Assembly (NCBI GenBank): GCA_023428645.1
Contig: JAEYXD010000014.1
Coordinates: 24,295 to 88,294, forward strand
Length of the DNA: 64,000 nucleotides
Source of the DNA: Pseudomonadota bacterium
GTDB taxonomy: Bacteria; Pseudomonadota; Gammaproteobacteria; Steroidobacterales; Steroidobacteraceae
Reading direction: 5' to 3'
Numbering within the stretch: position 1 is the first letter of the stretch; each line of letters begins with the position of its first letter. Of the stretch, positions 8,307-17,411 are shown in pieces. The translations under genes were made by a program, and so were the position numbers. A model generated the notes under the pieces. It was given only the letters and a program-made list of their open reading frames with translations. It was not told the DNA's origin and searched no databases.

Positions 8307-9086
8307 GTGGACGAGGATCAAAAGAAGTGGCTGTACTACGCGATCCCGGTCGCGGTCATCGTGGCGCTGGGGGGTGCGTTGTATTACGGCAAGCGGCATA
8401 AAGAAGAGGCCGCGGCACCGCCGACCATGGCCGAAGCACCGCCACCCCAAGCCACGCAGCAACCAACGGAACACCACCCGATCGACGCCGCGCCCGCGGA
8501 GTCGCTGCCGCCACTGGCCGAGAGCGACGCGACCGTGCAGCAATCGCTGTCTCAGGTGTTCGGCAACGCGCTCGACCGCTACCTCGTGCCGCGCGACATC
8601 GTGAAGCACTTCGTCGTCACGATCGACAATCTGCCGCGCAAGAAGACCGCCGTGCAGATGTGGCCGGTTAAGCCGCTCGGCGGCGAGCTCACGACGTCCG
8701 GGGCGAACGAAGTCACACTGGATCCGCAGAACTACGCGCGCTACAAGGCGCTCGTGCAGCTCGCGACGACGACGGACACGGGCCAGCTCGTCGCGTTGTA
8801 CAAACGGTTTTATCCGCTGTTCCAGCAGGCCTACGTCGATCTCGGCTATCCGGAAGGCTATTTCAACAATCGCCTGATCGAAGTCATCGACCATCTGCTC
8901 GAGACGCCCGAGGTCGAAGGGCCGATCAAGCTCGTGCAGCCCGGCGTGTTCTACGAGTTCGCCGATCCGAGCCTGGAATCGCGCTCGTCGGGCCAGAAGC
9001 TGTTGTTACGCATGGGCAGCGAGAACGCGGCTGCCGTGAAACTGAAATTGCGCGACGTTCGTAGGGAAATCGCGAAGCGGGACTGA
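8307..9086 (+). CDS. DUF3014 membrane-anchored protein
   Basis: A 259-residue protein with one N-terminal transmembrane helix (WLYYAIPVAVIVALGGALYY, about residues 8-27). A Pro/Ala-rich linker (to about 75) precedes a conserved domain with LVPRDIVKHFVVTIDNLPR and a Tyr-rich region FYPLFQQAYVDLGYP, the pattern of DUF3014. The linker and C-terminal domain should be periplasmic. The GTG at 8307 is chosen because AGGAG lies seven bases upstream; a further in-frame GTG at 8277 has no such site. The biochemical function of DUF3014 is not known to me. It may be co-transcribed with the next gene, 23 bp away. Confidence 0.85.
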   Translation: MDEDQKKWLYYAIPVAVIVALGGALYYGKRHKEEAAAPPTMAEAPPPQATQQPTEHHPIDAAPAESLPPLAESDATVQQSLSQVFGNALDRYLVPRDIVKHFVVTIDNLPRKKTAVQMWPVKPLGGELTTSGANEVTLDPQNYARYKALVQLATTTDTGQLVALYKRFYPLFQQAYVDLGYPEGYFNNRLIEVIDHLLETPEVEGPIKLVQPGVFYEFADPSLESRSSGQKLLLRMGSENAAAVKLKLRDVRREIAKRD

Positions 9087-9109
9087 TTCTCCAAATCGAG
9101 GATCTCGTC

Positions 9110-10201
9110 ATGGGCAAGTGGATCATTGCGTTGACGACCGTGGCGGTGGCATCGGCCAGCGCTTCGACCTATCTCTGGCGGGAGCTGCGCGCGGAGCGCG
9201 AGCAAACAGCCGCGCTGCAGACGCGCATCGCGCAGCTCGAGCAACCGCCCGCGGCTGCACCGCCGATTGATCCGGCCGCGGAGTCGATGAGCGTCGACGC
9301 TGCGCCCGCCGCATCGACGCCCCCGCCGACACCCGCATCCGCGAAGGCCGAAGCCGTCCTGGCAGGCGGAGCGACGTTCAGCGTGGTCCCCATGGGACGC
9401 CCGATGGATCCGCAGATGCGTCAGCGCATGCTCGAATCTCACGAGCAACAACAGCGCATGCTCAAGGATCCCGAATTTCGCGAGCTGATGCGGGCCCAGC
9501 TCAAGTTCAACATGCAGCAGCAATATGCCGATCTCGCGCCGCTGCTCGGACTGTCGCAGGAAGAATCCGATCGACTCCTGGACGTACTCACGGAGCAATC
9601 GCTTCGCAACCAGGAGCACCGCCCGATGTTGGCCGATTTCAGCAACGAGCCCCCGAGCGAAGCCGAGATGATCGAGCGCCGCCGCGTGTTCGAGGAGCAG
9701 CGCCGCAACAACGAGTCCGAGATCGCCGCCGTTCTCGGCTCGAAATTCAGCGACTGGCAGCAGTATCAGCAGAACGGGTGGGCGCGCTCGCAGGTCACGC
9801 AACTGCGACAGGCGCTGTCGAGCGGCGATGAGCCGCTGCGCCAGGACCAGATCAAGCCGCTCGTCGAGGCGATCGCACGCGAGCAGAAGCAGCAGTTCGA
9901 CACCATGGGCGCGATGCGCGCCTACGCGGCGCCGGGTCGTCCCGACGCGATGGCACAGGCGCGGCGAGCCGAGGAATGGGTGGAACGCACGGCGCAAACC
10001 CATCAGCGCATCCGCGCCGCCGTCAGCGGCCTATTGACGTCGGCCCAGTATGAGCAGCTCGAACGGCAGCAGCAGCAAGAGCTGAAAATGCAGGAGCTCG
10101 CCGCGCGGCAGCAACGCGCACGGGCCGAAGCCCAAGCACGCGGCGAGATACCGCCCGATTCGGCGAACACGATACAAGCCGTCACCATGTTCCCGCAGTG
10201 A
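9110..10201 (+). CDS. Membrane-anchored, helical Gln-rich protein of unknown function
   Basis: A 363-residue protein. A short N-terminal hydrophobic segment (residues 4-22, IIALTTVAVASASASTYLW) is followed by a short coiled coil (about 27-45, ending LEQ). A Pro/Ala-rich linker follows, and residues about 105-350 are almost entirely helical and rich in Gln, Glu and Arg, with repeated QQQ runs. Probably an inner-membrane anchored periplasmic helical protein. The stretch LLGLSQEESDRLLDVL resembles helix pairs seen in periplasmic stress proteins, but that is too weak for a family call. It lies 23 bp after the DUF3014 gene. Confidence 0.72.
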   Translation: MGKWIIALTTVAVASASASTYLWRELRAEREQTAALQTRIAQLEQPPAAAPPIDPAAESMSVDAAPAASTPPPTPASAKAEAVLAGGATFSVVPMGRPMDPQMRQRMLESHEQQQRMLKDPEFRELMRAQLKFNMQQQYADLAPLLGLSQEESDRLLDVLTEQSLRNQEHRPMLADFSNEPPSEAEMIERRRVFEEQRRNNESEIAAVLGSKFSDWQQYQQNGWARSQVTQLRQALSSGDEPLRQDQIKPLVEAIAREQKQQFDTMGAMRAYAAPGRPDAMAQARRAEEWVERTAQTHQRIRAAVSGLLTSAQYEQLERQQQQELKMQELAARQQRARAEAQARGEIPPDSANTIQAVTMFPQ

Positions 10202-10246
10202 GGGCTTGCGTCTCCCCCTGAACGTGCAGCGCAGGTGATTGCCGGC

Positions 10247-10645
10247 ATGAACGAGATGATCGAAGGCGCCTGTCTCTGTGGCTCCGTTCGCTGGACGTTC
10301 GTCGGCCACCCCGACGGGGCGACGGCGTGCAATTGCACGGCGTGCCGACGGTATGGCGTGCTCTGGGGGTATGACTACGAGAACGAAGGCATCCGGATCA
10401 TCGGACCGACGACCGCCTTCCGCCGCGGGAAGAGCCTCACGTTTAACTTCTGTGCCACGTGCGGCTGCATCGTGTTCTGGCGTGCGCTGCAGCTGGACGA
10501 GCAGGGCCGTCGCCGGATCGCCGTCAATCTGCGGCTCGCCGCGCCAGAGGCCGTGGCGGACATCCCCATCGACCATTTCGACGGCTTCGAATCGTTCGAG
10601 GATCTACCGCGCGATGGTCGATGCGTGAAGGATTACTGGTTCTAG
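10247..10645 (+). CDS. GFA/CENP-V fold zinc protein
   Basis: A 132-residue member of the glutathione-dependent formaldehyde-activating (GFA) family. It shows the three zinc-binding clusters expected: CLCGSV near the N-terminus, CNCTACRRYG, and CATCGC in the C-terminal half. Members of this family were named after a proposed S-hydroxymethylglutathione synthase activity, but many have unknown roles. The ATG at 10247 is taken because the family motif starts about eight residues later. Followed by paired hairpins before the convergent helicase gene. A two-domain relative is encoded at 55003-55869. Confidence 0.88.
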   Translation: MNEMIEGACLCGSVRWTFVGHPDGATACNCTACRRYGVLWGYDYENEGIRIIGPTTAFRRGKSLTFNFCATCGCIVFWRALQLDEQGRRRIAVNLRLAAPEAVADIPIDHFDGFESFEDLPRDGRCVKDYWF

Positions 10646-10655
10646 GCCTGCCTGG

Positions 10656-10694
10656 GCGCGGCATTTCGGTTGCCGCGCGCACGTTCCGCGTGCG
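10656..10694. terminator. Paired hairpins between convergent genes
   Basis: GCGCGGCA/TGCCGCGC (10656-10678) forms an 8-bp stem with a seven-base loop. It is followed by CGCACG/CGTGCG (about 10678-10694). They sit between the GFA gene and the end of the convergent helicase gene and probably act as a bidirectional terminator; there is no strong T-run. Confidence 0.5.
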
Positions 10695-10698
10695 GTCG

Positions 10699-12129
10699 TT
10701 ACGACCCGCTCGGCGAATGCCGCTCACCGCCATTACGACGACGACGTCGACGCCGCTGTTGACCGGTCGGGGGAGTTCCAGCGCCTCTCTGCCCGGGCGT
10801 GCCGTGTGCCTTTTGTTGCGGATGTCCGTGTTGATTCGCTGGGCGACGGCCCACGTCGGCGCGCGGTTCCGAGTTGCCGCGCTGTCCGGGGTGCGCCGGC
10901 TGCGCGTGTGAGCGCGACTGCTGCGACCGGTTCGAGCGGCGTGGGTGAGCCGCGGCGCGCGGATCGCGATGCCGCTCGTCGTGCTCGGGCATCGGCGGCG
11001 GCGCAGGCGCGAAGGCCGGCGTCGGCGCGACTGGAATCTGCTTGCGCAGCACCTTCTCGATGTCCTTCAACAAGCCCTGCTCATCGGCGGATACGAGCGA
11101 TACCGCGATACCGGTCGCGCCCGCGCGTCCCGTGCGGCCGATGCGATGCACGTAATCCTCCGGCACGTTCGGCAACTCGAAATTGACCACGTGCGGCAGC
11201 TCCTTGATGTCCAGGCCGCGTGACGCCACTTCGGTCGCCACCAGCACGCGAATGCGAAATCCCTTGAAGTCGGCGAGCGCCTGCGTGCGCGCGTTCTGGC
11301 TCTTGTTGCCGTGAATCGCCGCCGCTTCGATGCCGTCCTGCATGAGCTGCTTGGTGAGGCGGTTCGCGCCGTGCTTCGTCCGCGTGAACACGAGCACCTG
11401 CGACCAATCGCCCTCCTTGACCAGATGCGACAACAGCGCGCGCTTCTCTTCCTTGCGCACGCGATAAATGCGCTGTTCGACCGCCTCGACCGCCATGTTG
11501 CGGCGGGCGACCTCGATCTCGACGGGATTGCGCAGCAGGCTTTGCGCCAGCTCGCGGATGTCGTTCGAGTACGTGGCGGAAAACAGCAGATTCTGGCGTT
11601 TCGCGGGCAACAGCTTCATGACGCGGCGGATGTCGCGAATGAAGCCCATGTCGAGCATGCGGTCCGCCTCGTCCAGCACCAGGATCTCGATCTGGCGCAA
11701 ATCGACCGTGCGCTGTTCGGCATGATCGAGCAGCCGTCCTGGTGTCGCGACGACGATGTCGACGCCGCGCCGCAGCGCTTCGATCTGAGGATTGATGCCC
11801 ACGCCGCCGAAGATCACGGCCGTGCGCAGCCGCAGATACTTGCCGTAGGCCTTGACGCTGTCGCCCACCTGCGCCGCGAGCTCGCGCGTCGGCACGAGAA
11901 CGAGCGCGCGCGGTGCGCGCTGCGGCTGCTCGTTCGCGCTCAGGCGTTGCAACAGCGGCAATGTGAATCCGGCGGTCTTGCCCGTGCCGGTTTGCGAGCC
12001 AGCGAGGATGTCGTGGCCTGCAAGGATTTCAGGAATGACTTTGGCTTGAACCGGCGTCGGCTCGACGTATTTGCGATCGGCGAGCGCGCGCACGAGTTCG
12101 GGCATGAGCCCGAGAGCATTGAAAGGCAT
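10699..12129 (-). CDS. rhlE: DEAD-box RNA helicase, RhlE type
   Basis: A 476-residue ATP-dependent RNA helicase. Seen in order: the Q motif region ([11 protein letters not shown]), motif [11 protein letters not shown], motif Ia PTRELA, motif II DEAD, motif III SAT, and in the second RecA domain [11 protein letters not shown] and [10 protein letters not shown]. The last 100 or so residues are a disordered basic tail rich in Arg, Gln, His and Pro, ending in a run of seven Arg followed by NGG, typical of RhlE-like helicases that act in ribosome assembly and mRNA decay. The start ATG at 12129 is preceded by GAGGAAAAA and begins the family sequence [13 protein letters not shown]. The gene symbol is by family resemblance. 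Confidence 0.9.
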   Translation of the reverse strand: MPFNALGLMPELVRALADRKYVEPTPVQAKVIPEILAGHDILAGSQTGTGKTAGFTLPLLQRLSANEQPQRAPRALVLVPTRELAAQVGDSVKAYGKYLRLRTAVIFGGVGINPQIEALRRGVDIVVATPGRLLDHAEQRTVDLRQIEILVLDEADRMLDMGFIRDIRRVMKLLPAKRQNLLFSATYSNDIRELAQSLLRNPVEIEVARRNMAVEAVEQRIYRVRKEEKRALLSHLVKEGDWSQVLVFTRTKHGANRLTKQLMQDGIEAAAIHGNKSQNARTQALADFKGFRIRVLVATEVASRGLDIKELPHVVNFELPNVPEDYVHRIGRTGRAGATGIAVSLVSADEQGLLKDIEKVLRKQIPVAPTPAFAPAPPPMPEHDERHRDPRAAAHPRRSNRSQQSRSHAQPAHPGQRGNSEPRADVGRRPANQHGHPQQKAHGTPGQRGAGTPPTGQQRRRRRRRNGGERHSPSGS

Positions 12130-12344
12130 GACGAATTTTTCCTCTACCTGCCTAACTCGAGACGCGGGGTCCGAGGTCCAGTAGAGGCGGGAGATACGAG
12201 TGGCGGTCAACAGACCATTACAACCACGGATATGGACGAGCTGACCGGACGGCAGCTTGCGAGCGCGCACTGTACAGAGTCGCCGAGCGCTTTGCACGTC
12301 GACCAACGCTCACTTTGCGGCTCGCGAAGGCTTGCGAGTCGGCA

Positions 12345-12566
12345 TCAGACGGCGCGCGTGCGCTCCTCGCCACAGCGCGTACAGCGCTCCGTCGTGACCA
12401 GCTTGCCTTGCTTCACGTCGAACTTGCGTGCGGTCACGACGTCCCATTTGTGAAAGCCGGACGTACACAGCGTCTTCCCTTCGGCGCGCTTTTGCTTGAA
12501 CTTGCGGAGCGAGGTGACATTGGACATGGCCGGCTCGTAGTCGACGGATACGTCATCATGACTCAT
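12345..12566 (-). CDS. Small CxxC protein
   Basis: A 73-residue protein ending in CTRCGEERTRAV, with another Cys and a His upstream (LCTSGFHKWDV). The Cys/His spacing suggests a small zinc ribbon. A basic patch (LRKFKQKRAEGK) could bind nucleic acid. Two starts are possible: ATG at 12566, with GGAAG nine bases upstream, or the internal ATG at 12527 (MSNVTSLRKF), where the conserved part seems to begin. Function unknown to me. It stands alone between the helicase and the pseudogene remnant. Confidence 0.7.
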   Translation of the reverse strand: MSHDDVSVDYEPAMSNVTSLRKFKQKRAEGKTLCTSGFHKWDVVTARKFDVKQGKLVTTERCTRCGEERTRAV

Positions 12567-12649
12567 GTCGCGTCACTTCCGCATGAGCAGGCGTTCGCGA
12601 CGGACTCGAGCCGCTCGTCCTCGACCCGTACCACGTCGGAAGAATTCGC

Positions 12650-12757
12650 ATGCACGACGGCATCACCCGGCGCGATTTCTTGAACGGTGTTGCGATCTCG
12701 ATCGGCGCGCGACGGGCAGCGGTTCGCGCGGCGGCGGGTCTCGCGGCCGTCCGCTGA
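12650..12757 (+). pseudogene. Remnant of a Tat-exported oxidoreductase N-terminus
   Basis: A 35-codon frame starting at ATG 12650 reads MHDGITRRDFLNGVAISIG, a textbook twin-arginine signal (TRRDFLN then a hydrophobic run). It matches the opening of FAD/NAD-binding oxidoreductases such as spermidine dehydrogenase-type proteins, whose N-termini read ITRRDFLNGVA. After ISIGA the frame loses hydrophobicity (RRAAVRAAAG) and stops at 12757, and no continuation is visible in other frames. I read it as the stub left after deletion of a Tat-exported flavoprotein gene. The alternative is a chance resemblance, unlikely given the length of the motif. Confidence 0.5.
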
Positions 12758-12794
12758 ATCCGCGGCCGCCTTCGTCTATCGAGGCCCTCGCGGG

Positions 12795-13628
12795 CTAATG
12801 CGTCATCGCGTACGTGATGACGTTCACGCCAACCATGTACGAGCGCGTCGAGAACATCTCGAAGTACCACTCGCCGTAGGCCTCGCGCTCCCAACCGTCG
12901 CCGATGTCCGTGTTATGCGTCGCGATGACGAGCAGACGGCCTTGCGCATCGGCCCATGCGCGCATTTCCGGATGCTCCAGCGATCCGGGCGGATACTTGT
13001 GCGCGCCCGCCGGCTCCGCCGTCTCGCCGCCGATGCTCGCGAACGGCAGCGCCGGAATCTGCGGCAGTCCATCGTCCAGATCGTAGACGGTATGGAAGAT
13101 CGGATGATCGTTCGGCAGCACGCGCCACTCGATGTCCGGCAGCACGCGACGCATCACGTTCGCGAACTGCTGCCACTCCGCATCGCCCCAGAAGTCGTCG
13201 ACCCACACCGTGCCGCCGTTCGCGAGATAGTTGCGGAAAGCCTCGATCTCGCGATTCGACATCACCATGTAGCCCGGGTCGGACATGTACAGCAGCGGGA
13301 AATCGCCGAGGTCTTTCGCGAGGAACGTGCGGCTCGCCGCTTTCGGATTCACGGAGATGCGCGTGAGCTGCTGCAGACGCCGCGAGAAGTTGTCGTCGCC
13401 CTCCGGAAAGTCCGTTTCCCAACGCGCCCACATGCGGCCGTCGTACGCGTAGTACGCCTCGCCCATGCCGCCTTCGCTTTCGTAGATCGCGCGAACGAAA
13501 TTGAGCTGCGACAGATTCGGCATCACGCCGGACCGACCGCCATCGCCCGCGGGGAATTCCGAGTCCGCGACCGCCAGCAGCGAGACGAGCGAGACGAGAA
13601 TCAGTGGGCGTGAACAGACGGATCGCAT
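12795..13628 (-). CDS. DUF4159 domain protein
   Basis: A 277-residue protein with a signal peptide (hydrophobic residues 8-21). The DUF4159 pattern includes QLNFVRAIYESEGG, FPLLYMSDPGYM, NREIEAFRNYLANGGTVWVDDFWG, and the closing region RLLVIATHNTDIGDGWERE. The fold is class I glutamine-amidotransferase-like, and the segment HPIFHTVYDLDDG is conserved in the family. Likely periplasmic, without evident catalytic Cys. It is the last gene of the eight-gene MoxR/VWA run, 24 bp after the DUF4175 gene, where DUF4159 proteins commonly occur. Its precise role is unknown. Confidence 0.88.
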   Translation of the reverse strand: MRSVCSRPLILVSLVSLLAVADSEFPAGDGGRSGVMPNLSQLNFVRAIYESEGGMGEAYYAYDGRMWARWETDFPEGDDNFSRRLQQLTRISVNPKAASRTFLAKDLGDFPLLYMSDPGYMVMSNREIEAFRNYLANGGTVWVDDFWGDAEWQQFANVMRRVLPDIEWRVLPNDHPIFHTVYDLDDGLPQIPALPFASIGGETAEPAGAHKYPPGSLEHPEMRAWADAQGRLLVIATHNTDIGDGWEREAYGEWYFEMFSTRSYMVGVNVITYAMTH

Positions 13629-13652
13629 GACTTCGGCACGATCGAGACTCGC

Positions 13653-16600
13653 TCAGGAGCCTCCAAGTCGACGGTAGTACTCGGCCACGGCCTCACGATA
13701 CTCCGTGGAGTCCGCGCTTTGTACTGCCGTCCTTGGCGGTGCGCCGGGATTCGCCTTCTGCACGGCCGCAAGCGTCGCGAGCTCGAGCTGATCGATCAGG
13801 CGCGCAACCGCTTCTGGATGCGTCGCGATCGGGTTGCCCGCCAGTCGCCGCAGCTCGTGCGCCATGCGCTGCAATGCACGCAGCTCCGCGTCGCTCATCT
13901 GACCGCGGCCCATGCGATCCGCCAACTGCTGCACGCGCTCGCTCAGCTCGCGCGCTTCGCGCTGACGTCGCTCACCCAGCTCGAGAGTTTGCACGGAGCC
14001 GTTGCGCAGGTTGGGATTCCAAGCGTCGAGACCGTTCGGCCCGCCACCTGCGTTCGACGGCGAGCCGCGCATGCCCTCGCGCGCGCCGGGCTGACCCGCG
14101 CGTGCCTGCTGCTGTCCGGGCCGATTTCCCTGCTGCCCTTGCTGGTCGCCGCTGCCCTGCTGCTGCCCTTGCTGACTGCTGCCTTGCTGCTCGCCGTTCG
14201 GACCTTGTGCGCTCGCATCCGGATTCGCATCCCGTTGCTGCGGGTCGAGCTGCGCGACGCGCTCACCGTCGCCTGCCTGTGCAGCCCCGCGCTGCTCGCG
14301 CCGCGCCTCTTCCAACGCGCGCCGCAGCTCGCCGATTTGTGCCAGCAGCTCCTCGGGATTCGATTGCGCGCCGCCGCGCTTCTTGTCGTTCGCCGCCACG
14401 ACCGCGGCCTCACGCAGGTTCTTTTCCAGATTCTCCAGCCCTTCGCCGATCAGGCCCTCACGCGGCGCCGCGTCGCGCGCGCGTCCATACAGCACTTCGG
14501 CGGCGCTGCGGTTGATACGGAACGAGATGCCCGAGCTTTCGAGCTCGTTCACGATTTCGCCGAGCTTGCGCGCGCCTTCCGGCGTTTCGCCGCGGTGCTT
14601 GTGCACGGCTTCGCGCATCTGGCGCTGCAGTGCCTCCAGATCGCCCGCCATCTGCTGCTTCTCGGCGGCAATCTCGGCGGCGCTGCGCGGATCGATCGCG
14701 CCGCGACGCCGGCCCGCCGACTGCGCCTGGTTCAGCGCCTGGTTCAGATTGGCTTCGATCTCGCGCTGCTTCTCCGCCAGATCCTGCGTTCGGTCGGCGA
14801 ATTGATTCAGCTCGTTGTCGAGCGAGCCGCCCTGCTTCGGCCGGTCCATGTGCTTCGCCGCGCGGTTCAAGTTCTCGCTCGCTTCGCGCGCGGAGCGCGT
14901 CGCATCGTCCGAGCGGCTCTGCTGGTTCGCGGCGCGCATGTCTTCGAGCGCGTTTTGCAGCGAGTTGAGCGCGTTCTGCACCTGACTCTCGCGCTGCCCG
15001 GATTGCTGCCCGTTCTGCTGCTGCCGGTTCGATGAATCCTGGTCGGGTTGATTCGCCGACTGGCCGCTCTGCTGGCCAGATTGCTGCTGGCTGGATTGCT
15101 GCTGGCCAGACTGCTGTTGCCCGGACTGCTGCTGTCCCGACTGCTGCTGGTTCGACGCTTGCTGCTGCGAATTCTCCTGGCGTGCGAGCTCGGCGAGCCG
15201 GCGACGCAAATCCTCCGCTTCGCGGCGCAGCTGCTCCTGGCGCCAGCGCTGCTCCTGTTGAGTCATGGCTTGGCGGCGAGCCTCCTCGGCGAGCTTCTCT
15301 TGCCGCGCGGCGAGCTCCTTCAGCTTCCGCAAGGCCTCGTCGACCTCCTGCTGCTTGTTGTCCATCGACAGCTGCGATTGCTGCTCGTATTGATTCTTCT
15401 CGACATCCATTTCGAGCTCGAACATCTCGGTGAAGTTGCGCGCCGCCTGTTGGCCGCCGCCCGCGCCATTCTGACGCTCCATCGACACTTGCACTTCGCG
15501 GAAGGCGGATTCGGCGCGCAACAGCTGCTGCAGCGCCTGCTGCTCGATCGGCACGGCCTGCTCGAGCTTGAACTCGCGCAGATTCTTTGCGGCCGGCTCC
15601 ATCGTGCTCGCGGCCTTCTCCATGCTCTGCACGAACGCCTTGATGCGCTCGTCGCTGTCGATGGAGACGCGCGCGCGCGTGCGCTCGGCGACCGTGCGGG
15701 CCTGCTCGGCGAGCGTCGTCTGCATCTCCGCCAGCATCTTCGCGTTTTCCTCGAGCTGCTGGCGCGTGCGCGATTCGCGCTGATCGTTGCGCTGCAGATT
15801 CCACGTCGCCAGCAGGATCTCGCGCTGGCGCTCGGAGATCGCGCCCTGCTCGTCACCGGCGCCGCCGCCGCCACCGCCACCGCCGGCGCTTTGCGTGAAG
15901 CGCCGCTCGAAAGGCTGCACCGTGACCATGAACAGGTCGGTCTGCACGGACTTGTCGCGATCCTTCGCGACCGCGTAGTAAGAGATGACATCGCCAGGCG
16001 CGAGCATGCCGCCGGCCTCCGCTGCGTGCTCGGCGCCGAGCTCCTCGAGCCGCAGCAACGAATCTGACTTGATGTCCTTGTCGCCGCCGCCGAGCGCGAC
16101 GGACTGCCACTTGCCGCCGTTGACCGCATAGCGCAGCTCGAGGTTCTGGATGCGGAAGTCATCCTGGGCCTGCACCTTGACCGGCACTTCCTCGATGCTC
16201 GTCGCGCGCCAGTCGCGGCCCGGCTTCGCGATCGAGATCGTCGGCTTCTGGTCGATGACGATTTCGATCGGATAATCCTCGGTCAGCGCGACGAACTCGT
16301 TCGCGACGCGTGCGCCGATGTGATAGCGGCCGGCCTGCTTCACCTCGATATTGCCGACGTTGGCATCGCCCTGTGTTTCGAGCGGTGCGGCCGCGCCGTC
16401 GACGACGAGCGCCGGCGAGTCGAGCGCCGCGTTCGCAAACACTTCGACCTTGACGTTGGTCTCAGCCACGGCGCGAATGTCGCGCAGCGTCTCCTCGGTC
16501 ATCGGCGCGAGGCCGGTCCATTGCGGATACTCGTAAGTGAGTCTGACCTTGTCGATGCGCGGCAGGTCGGCGACCGTCACGCCGTGCTCGGTGCTCCGCG

Positions 16601-17411
16601 CGTTCTCCGCGGCCACGTAGTAGTGCAGTGGACCGCGCAGCGCGTACAGCTTGAACTCGAACACGCGCCGATCGTTCTCGTCGGTGCGGGCCTGCATCGG
16701 CGCTCGCTGCCATTCCTGTTCGTCGTCGAAACGGACGTACACCGTCGCCGCTTCGGGGTCGAAGCCGTCCGTCGTCGCGTGGATCGAAAAGTCGCTGTTG
16801 CGACGAACGACCGCATCGCCGGGAGTCACGACGATCCGCCGCACGGGCACCGCCTCGCGCGGCAGGTCCGCGCCGAACAGCAGGTGCCGGGTGCCGAAGC
16901 CCCAGTGGCCGGGACCGAACGCGACGAGGAACACCAGCGCGATCAGCCCGAGCGCCGCGATCGCCGCGGGGATCAGCAATTGAGGTCGTGGAATGAGCGT
17001 ATCGACCGGGGTCTTCGCGGCGATCGACGCGGCGTCCTCGGCGAGCAGATCGGTCAACGGCGAGGCGCCGACTTCGGCCTCGCGGCGGCGAATGTCGAGG
17101 TAGGTCTGAATGCGGCCGCGCTGCTCTGGCAGACGGCGCTCGAATTCCGCGGAGCCGTCGCCGCGCGCGAGCTTGCGTAACGGCCACCATAGCAGCGCGC
17201 CGAAACCGACGACGAGCACGAGCCCGATCAGGATCCGGCCGGTCCAGGCGATCGAGCTGGCATAGCCAGACGCAGCGAGCCACGCGACGAAGACGAGGGT
17301 GAGGAGGCCCACGCCGCCCGCGACGACCGCGGCCGTACGCATGTAGATGAGCGTACGAATGCGGGCGCGCAACTCGCCTAAGTAGCTCTCGAGCCTCGCA
17401 CTGGCATTCAT
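13653..17411 (-). CDS. Giant DUF4175 membrane protein with Gln-rich coiled coils
   Basis: A 1252-residue protein. Residues about 22-80 contain two transmembrane helices, and a third lies at about 145-167 (LLIPAAIAALGLIALVFLVAF). Periplasmic beta-rich domains follow (about 185-500). A run of eight Gly (near 518) marks the hinge to a very long helical region, about 530-1010, rich in Gln, Glu, Ala and Arg. It includes a tandem QQQSGQ array at about 760-795. A disordered Gly/Gln/Pro stretch (about 1080-1150) and a C-terminal helical domain finish the protein. This is the architecture of DUF4175 proteins linked to MoxR/BatA clusters. Its ATG overlaps the stop of the BatA-like gene (ATGA, 17408-17411). 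Confidence 0.88.
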   Translation of the reverse strand: MNASARLESYLGELRARIRTLIYMRTAAVVAGGVGLLTLVFVAWLAASGYASSIAWTGRILIGLVLVVGFGALLWWPLRKLARGDGSAEFERRLPEQRGRIQTYLDIRRREAEVGASPLTDLLAEDAASIAAKTPVDTLIPRPQLLIPAAIAALGLIALVFLVAFGPGHWGFGTRHLLFGADLPREAVPVRRIVVTPGDAVVRRNSDFSIHATTDGFDPEAATVYVRFDDEQEWQRAPMQARTDENDRRVFEFKLYALRGPLHYYVAAENARSTEHGVTVADLPRIDKVRLTYEYPQWTGLAPMTEETLRDIRAVAETNVKVEVFANAALDSPALVVDGAAAPLETQGDANVGNIEVKQAGRYHIGARVANEFVALTEDYPIEIVIDQKPTISIAKPGRDWRATSIEEVPVKVQAQDDFRIQNLELRYAVNGGKWQSVALGGGDKDIKSDSLLRLEELGAEHAAEAGGMLAPGDVISYYAVAKDRDKSVQTDLFMVTVQPFERRFTQSAGGGGGGGGAGDEQGAISERQREILLATWNLQRNDQRESRTRQQLEENAKMLAEMQTTLAEQARTVAERTRARVSIDSDERIKAFVQSMEKAASTMEPAAKNLREFKLEQAVPIEQQALQQLLRAESAFREVQVSMERQNGAGGGQQAARNFTEMFELEMDVEKNQYEQQSQLSMDNKQQEVDEALRKLKELAARQEKLAEEARRQAMTQQEQRWRQEQLRREAEDLRRRLAELARQENSQQQASNQQQSGQQQSGQQQSGQQQSSQQQSGQQSGQSANQPDQDSSNRQQQNGQQSGQRESQVQNALNSLQNALEDMRAANQQSRSDDATRSAREASENLNRAAKHMDRPKQGGSLDNELNQFADRTQDLAEKQREIEANLNQALNQAQSAGRRRGAIDPRSAAEIAAEKQQMAGDLEALQRQMREAVHKHRGETPEGARKLGEIVNELESSGISFRINRSAAEVLYGRARDAAPREGLIGEGLENLEKNLREAAVVAANDKKRGGAQSNPEELLAQIGELRRALEEARREQRGAAQAGDGERVAQLDPQQRDANPDASAQGPNGEQQGSSQQGQQQGSGDQQGQQGNRPGQQQARAGQPGAREGMRGSPSNAGGGPNGLDAWNPNLRNGSVQTLELGERRQREARELSERVQQLADRMGRGQMSDAELRALQRMAHELRRLAGNPIATHPEAVARLIDQLELATLAAVQKANPGAPPRTAVQSADSTEYREAVAEYYRRLGGS
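15073..15158 (-). repeat. Tandem 18-bp repeats encoding QQQSGQ
   Basis: About five imperfect 18-base units inside the DUF4175 gene encode consecutive QQQSGQ/QQQSSQ hexapeptides, most of them ending with the codon run for SGQQ. Unit number may vary between strains by slippage. They lie in a predicted flexible or coiled-coil linker. Confidence 0.75.

Noticed and set aside
13719..15035. Plus-strand frame of over 400 codons opposite DUF4175
   Set aside because: Leu/Arg-rich mirror of the Gln/Glu-rich coiled coil; no ribosome site or family features.
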